Position numbers and translations under genes: made by a program
In this document: piece after piece, positions 23,115 to 24,243 of the stretch
Numbering within the stretch: position 1 is the first letter of the stretch
How the letters are laid out: each line of letters opens with the position of its first letter
Assembly (NCBI GenBank): GCA_029560455.1
Contig: JAKQKW010000097.1
Location: 1-24,243, forward strand
Direction: 5' to 3'
DNA length: 24,243 nt
From: Candidatus Rifleibacteriota bacterium
GTDB lineage: Bacteria; Riflebacteria; Ozemobacteria; Ozemobacterales; Ozemobacteraceae
Notes under the pieces: generated by a model
The model's input: only the letters and a program-made list of their open reading frames with translations
The model's database searches: none
Told to the model about the DNA's origin: nothing

Positions 23115-24243
23115 TTGCAAGCTTCGCCCTATCTTAAGCTGACCCTGAACAACGGCGTCGAAATAATTGCCGAAAGATTCGATACCGTGCAGAGCGTTTC
23201 CATCGGCATGTTCCTGAAAAGCGGTGTGCTTTACGAGACCCCCGAAATGATGGGGGTTTCGCATTTTATCGAGCACATGATGTTCAAAGGCACGAAGAAG
23301 CGTTCGCCGCGCATGATCGCCAGCGAATTCGACCGCATTGGCGGTTATCTCAATGCCTTTACCGCCAAGGACTACTGCTGCTACTACGCCAGAGTCGTGA
23401 AAGACAAGCTCGACGTCGCCGTCGACGTGCTTTCCGACATGGTGATCAATTCGCAGTTCGACCCTGAAGAGCTCGAACGCGAGCGTCGTGTCATTCTCGA
23501 AGAAATCAAGATGTATGAGGATTCGCCAGACGAGATCATTCACGAGCTGCTCGGGCAGAATCTCTGGAAACACTCGCGGCTCGGCAACCCGATTCTCGGC
23601 ACTGCCGAAACGGTTGCGGGCATGAAGCGCGACCAGATTTACGATGTTTTCAACCGCCAGTATGTGACCGGTAATCTGCTTGTCTGTGTTGCCGGCAACT
23701 TCGACTGGGATGAACTGCAGAAGCTGCTCGAAAAGAAGCTCAAAACTCTGCGTTCCGGTGAGTTCAAGCCGCGTGAGTCGGCGGTCAAGCCGTCGATAGC
23801 TTCGACGATCTATCAGAAAGATATCGAGCAGGTGCATCTGACCCTCGGCACCGAGGGCGTTTCGTTCTCAGATTCTCGCCGCTTCGCGATTACCATTTTG
23901 AACGCTGCTTTCGGTGGTGGTATGAGCAGTCGCCTGTTCCAGGAAATCCGCGAGAAGCGCGGTCTGGCCTATACGGTTTATTCGTATCACACGTCTTACA
24001 AAAAAACCGGTCTGTTCGGCGTTTACGCGGGCACGTCAATGGAACACCTGAAGAAGGTGCTCGAACTCTTTCATAACGAAGTCGAAAAGATCGCTGCGAA
24101 GGGTTTGACGAAGAAAGAACTCGAAGATACCCGCGAGCAGCTCAAGGGTAATCTGCTGATCGCTCTCGAAAGCACGACTAATCGCATGAATCGTCTGTCG
24201 ACCGGCTTTTTGTATAACGTCGAGCCGCAGCTGCCCGAAAACA
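23115..24243 (+). CDS. M16-family zinc peptidase (3' partial)
   Basis: Runs off the right edge; 376 residues are present from a TTG start at 23115, with GGAG at 23104-23107 seven bases upstream. TTG is chosen because the homology (YLKLTLNNGVEIIAERFD) begins within a few residues and there is no ATG before it in frame. The M16 zinc-binding HxxEH is HFIEH (in GVSHFIEHMMFKG), and the third ligand lies in the downstream helix of ERERRVILEEIKMYEDSPDE. NAFTAKDYCCYYARV follows, as in mitochondrial processing peptidase-like and YmxG/PqqL-like members. Near residue 265 the second domain shows FGGGMSSRLFQEIREKRGLAY, the conserved glycine-rich 'GGGMSSRLFqeiRekrGLaY' signature. No signal peptide, so it is probably cytoplasmic. 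It is likely transcribed with trpS-scpA-scpB. Confidence 0.93.
   Translation, partial: MQASPYLKLTLNNGVEIIAERFDTVQSVSIGMFLKSGVLYETPEMMGVSHFIEHMMFKGTKKRSPRMIASEFDRIGGYLNAFTAKDYCCYYARVVKDKLDVAVDVLSDMVINSQFDPEELERERRVILEEIKMYEDSPDEIIHELLGQNLWKHSRLGNPILGTAETVAGMKRDQIYDVFNRQYVTGNLLVCVAGNFDWDELQKLLEKKLKTLRSGEFKPRESAVKPSIASTIYQKDIEQVHLTLGTEGVSFSDSRRFAITILNAAFGGGMSSRLFQEIREKRGLAYTVYSYHTSYKKTGLFGVYAGTSMEHLKKVLELFHNEVEKIAAKGLTKKELEDTREQLKGNLLIALESTTNRMNRLSTGFLYNVEPQLPEN

Noticed and set aside
23055..23837. 260-codon minus-strand frame at the right end
   Set aside because: Lies opposite the M16 peptidase, whose HxxEH and flanking motifs are unambiguous.

Overview
The window (about 24 kb, roughly 50% GC) comes from a bacterium with a diderm-type envelope. 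It holds two exported TPR proteins, a small exported protein ending in Phe as outer-membrane beta-barrels often do, an HD-GYP signalling enzyme, and the housekeeping genes trpS, scpA, scpB and parB. Gene style (TPR-rich, very compact, several TTG/GTG starts, a Thermotoga-like TrpRS) suggests an uncultured lineage; Candidatus Riflebacteria is my guess from general impression only. I see no rRNA, tRNA, CRISPR array, insertion sequence or attachment site, and no gene-free stretch longer than 300 bases.

Layout. (1) Bases 2-766, plus strand: the 3' end of a GH13 amylase-type gene with a C-terminal CBM20 starch-binding domain. (2) 822-1436, minus: a small membrane protein of the isoprenylcysteine/phospholipid methyltransferase type. 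(3) 1547-15532, minus: a compact seven-gene cluster, transcribed right to left: parB, an MBL-fold hydrolase, a giant protein with a degenerate MinD/ParA-like head, a second giant basic protein (ATGA overlap with the first), a PP2C phosphatase (with its own strong sigma70-like promoter), a coiled-coil protein with a basic Pro/Arg/Phe-rich tail, and a 20-repeat TPR protein followed by a hairpin terminator. (4) 15627-19168, plus, divergent from parB: exported TPR protein, putative outer-membrane protein, membrane-anchored HD-GYP protein, and a protein that looks like a decayed D12-class methyltransferase. (5) 19292-24243, plus: exported DUF4352-like/TPR protein, trpS (with a Cys pattern for a [4Fe-4S] cluster), scpA, scpB, and the 5' part of an M16 zinc peptidase.

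The most unusual part is region 3. About 7.5 kb is filled by two adjoining frames of 1192 and 1291 codons with no recognisable domain beyond the N-terminal ATPase-like head. Their sequences are rich in Pro, Arg, Ser, Phe and Leu, and they share short motifs with each other and with the tail of the coiled-coil protein. With parB, a Ser/Thr phosphatase, a coiled-coil protein and a TPR solenoid in the same cluster, my inference is an undescribed chromosome- or pole-associated scaffold. The ATPase head appears to have lost three conserved nucleotide-handling residues. Function is not demonstrated by sequence alone.
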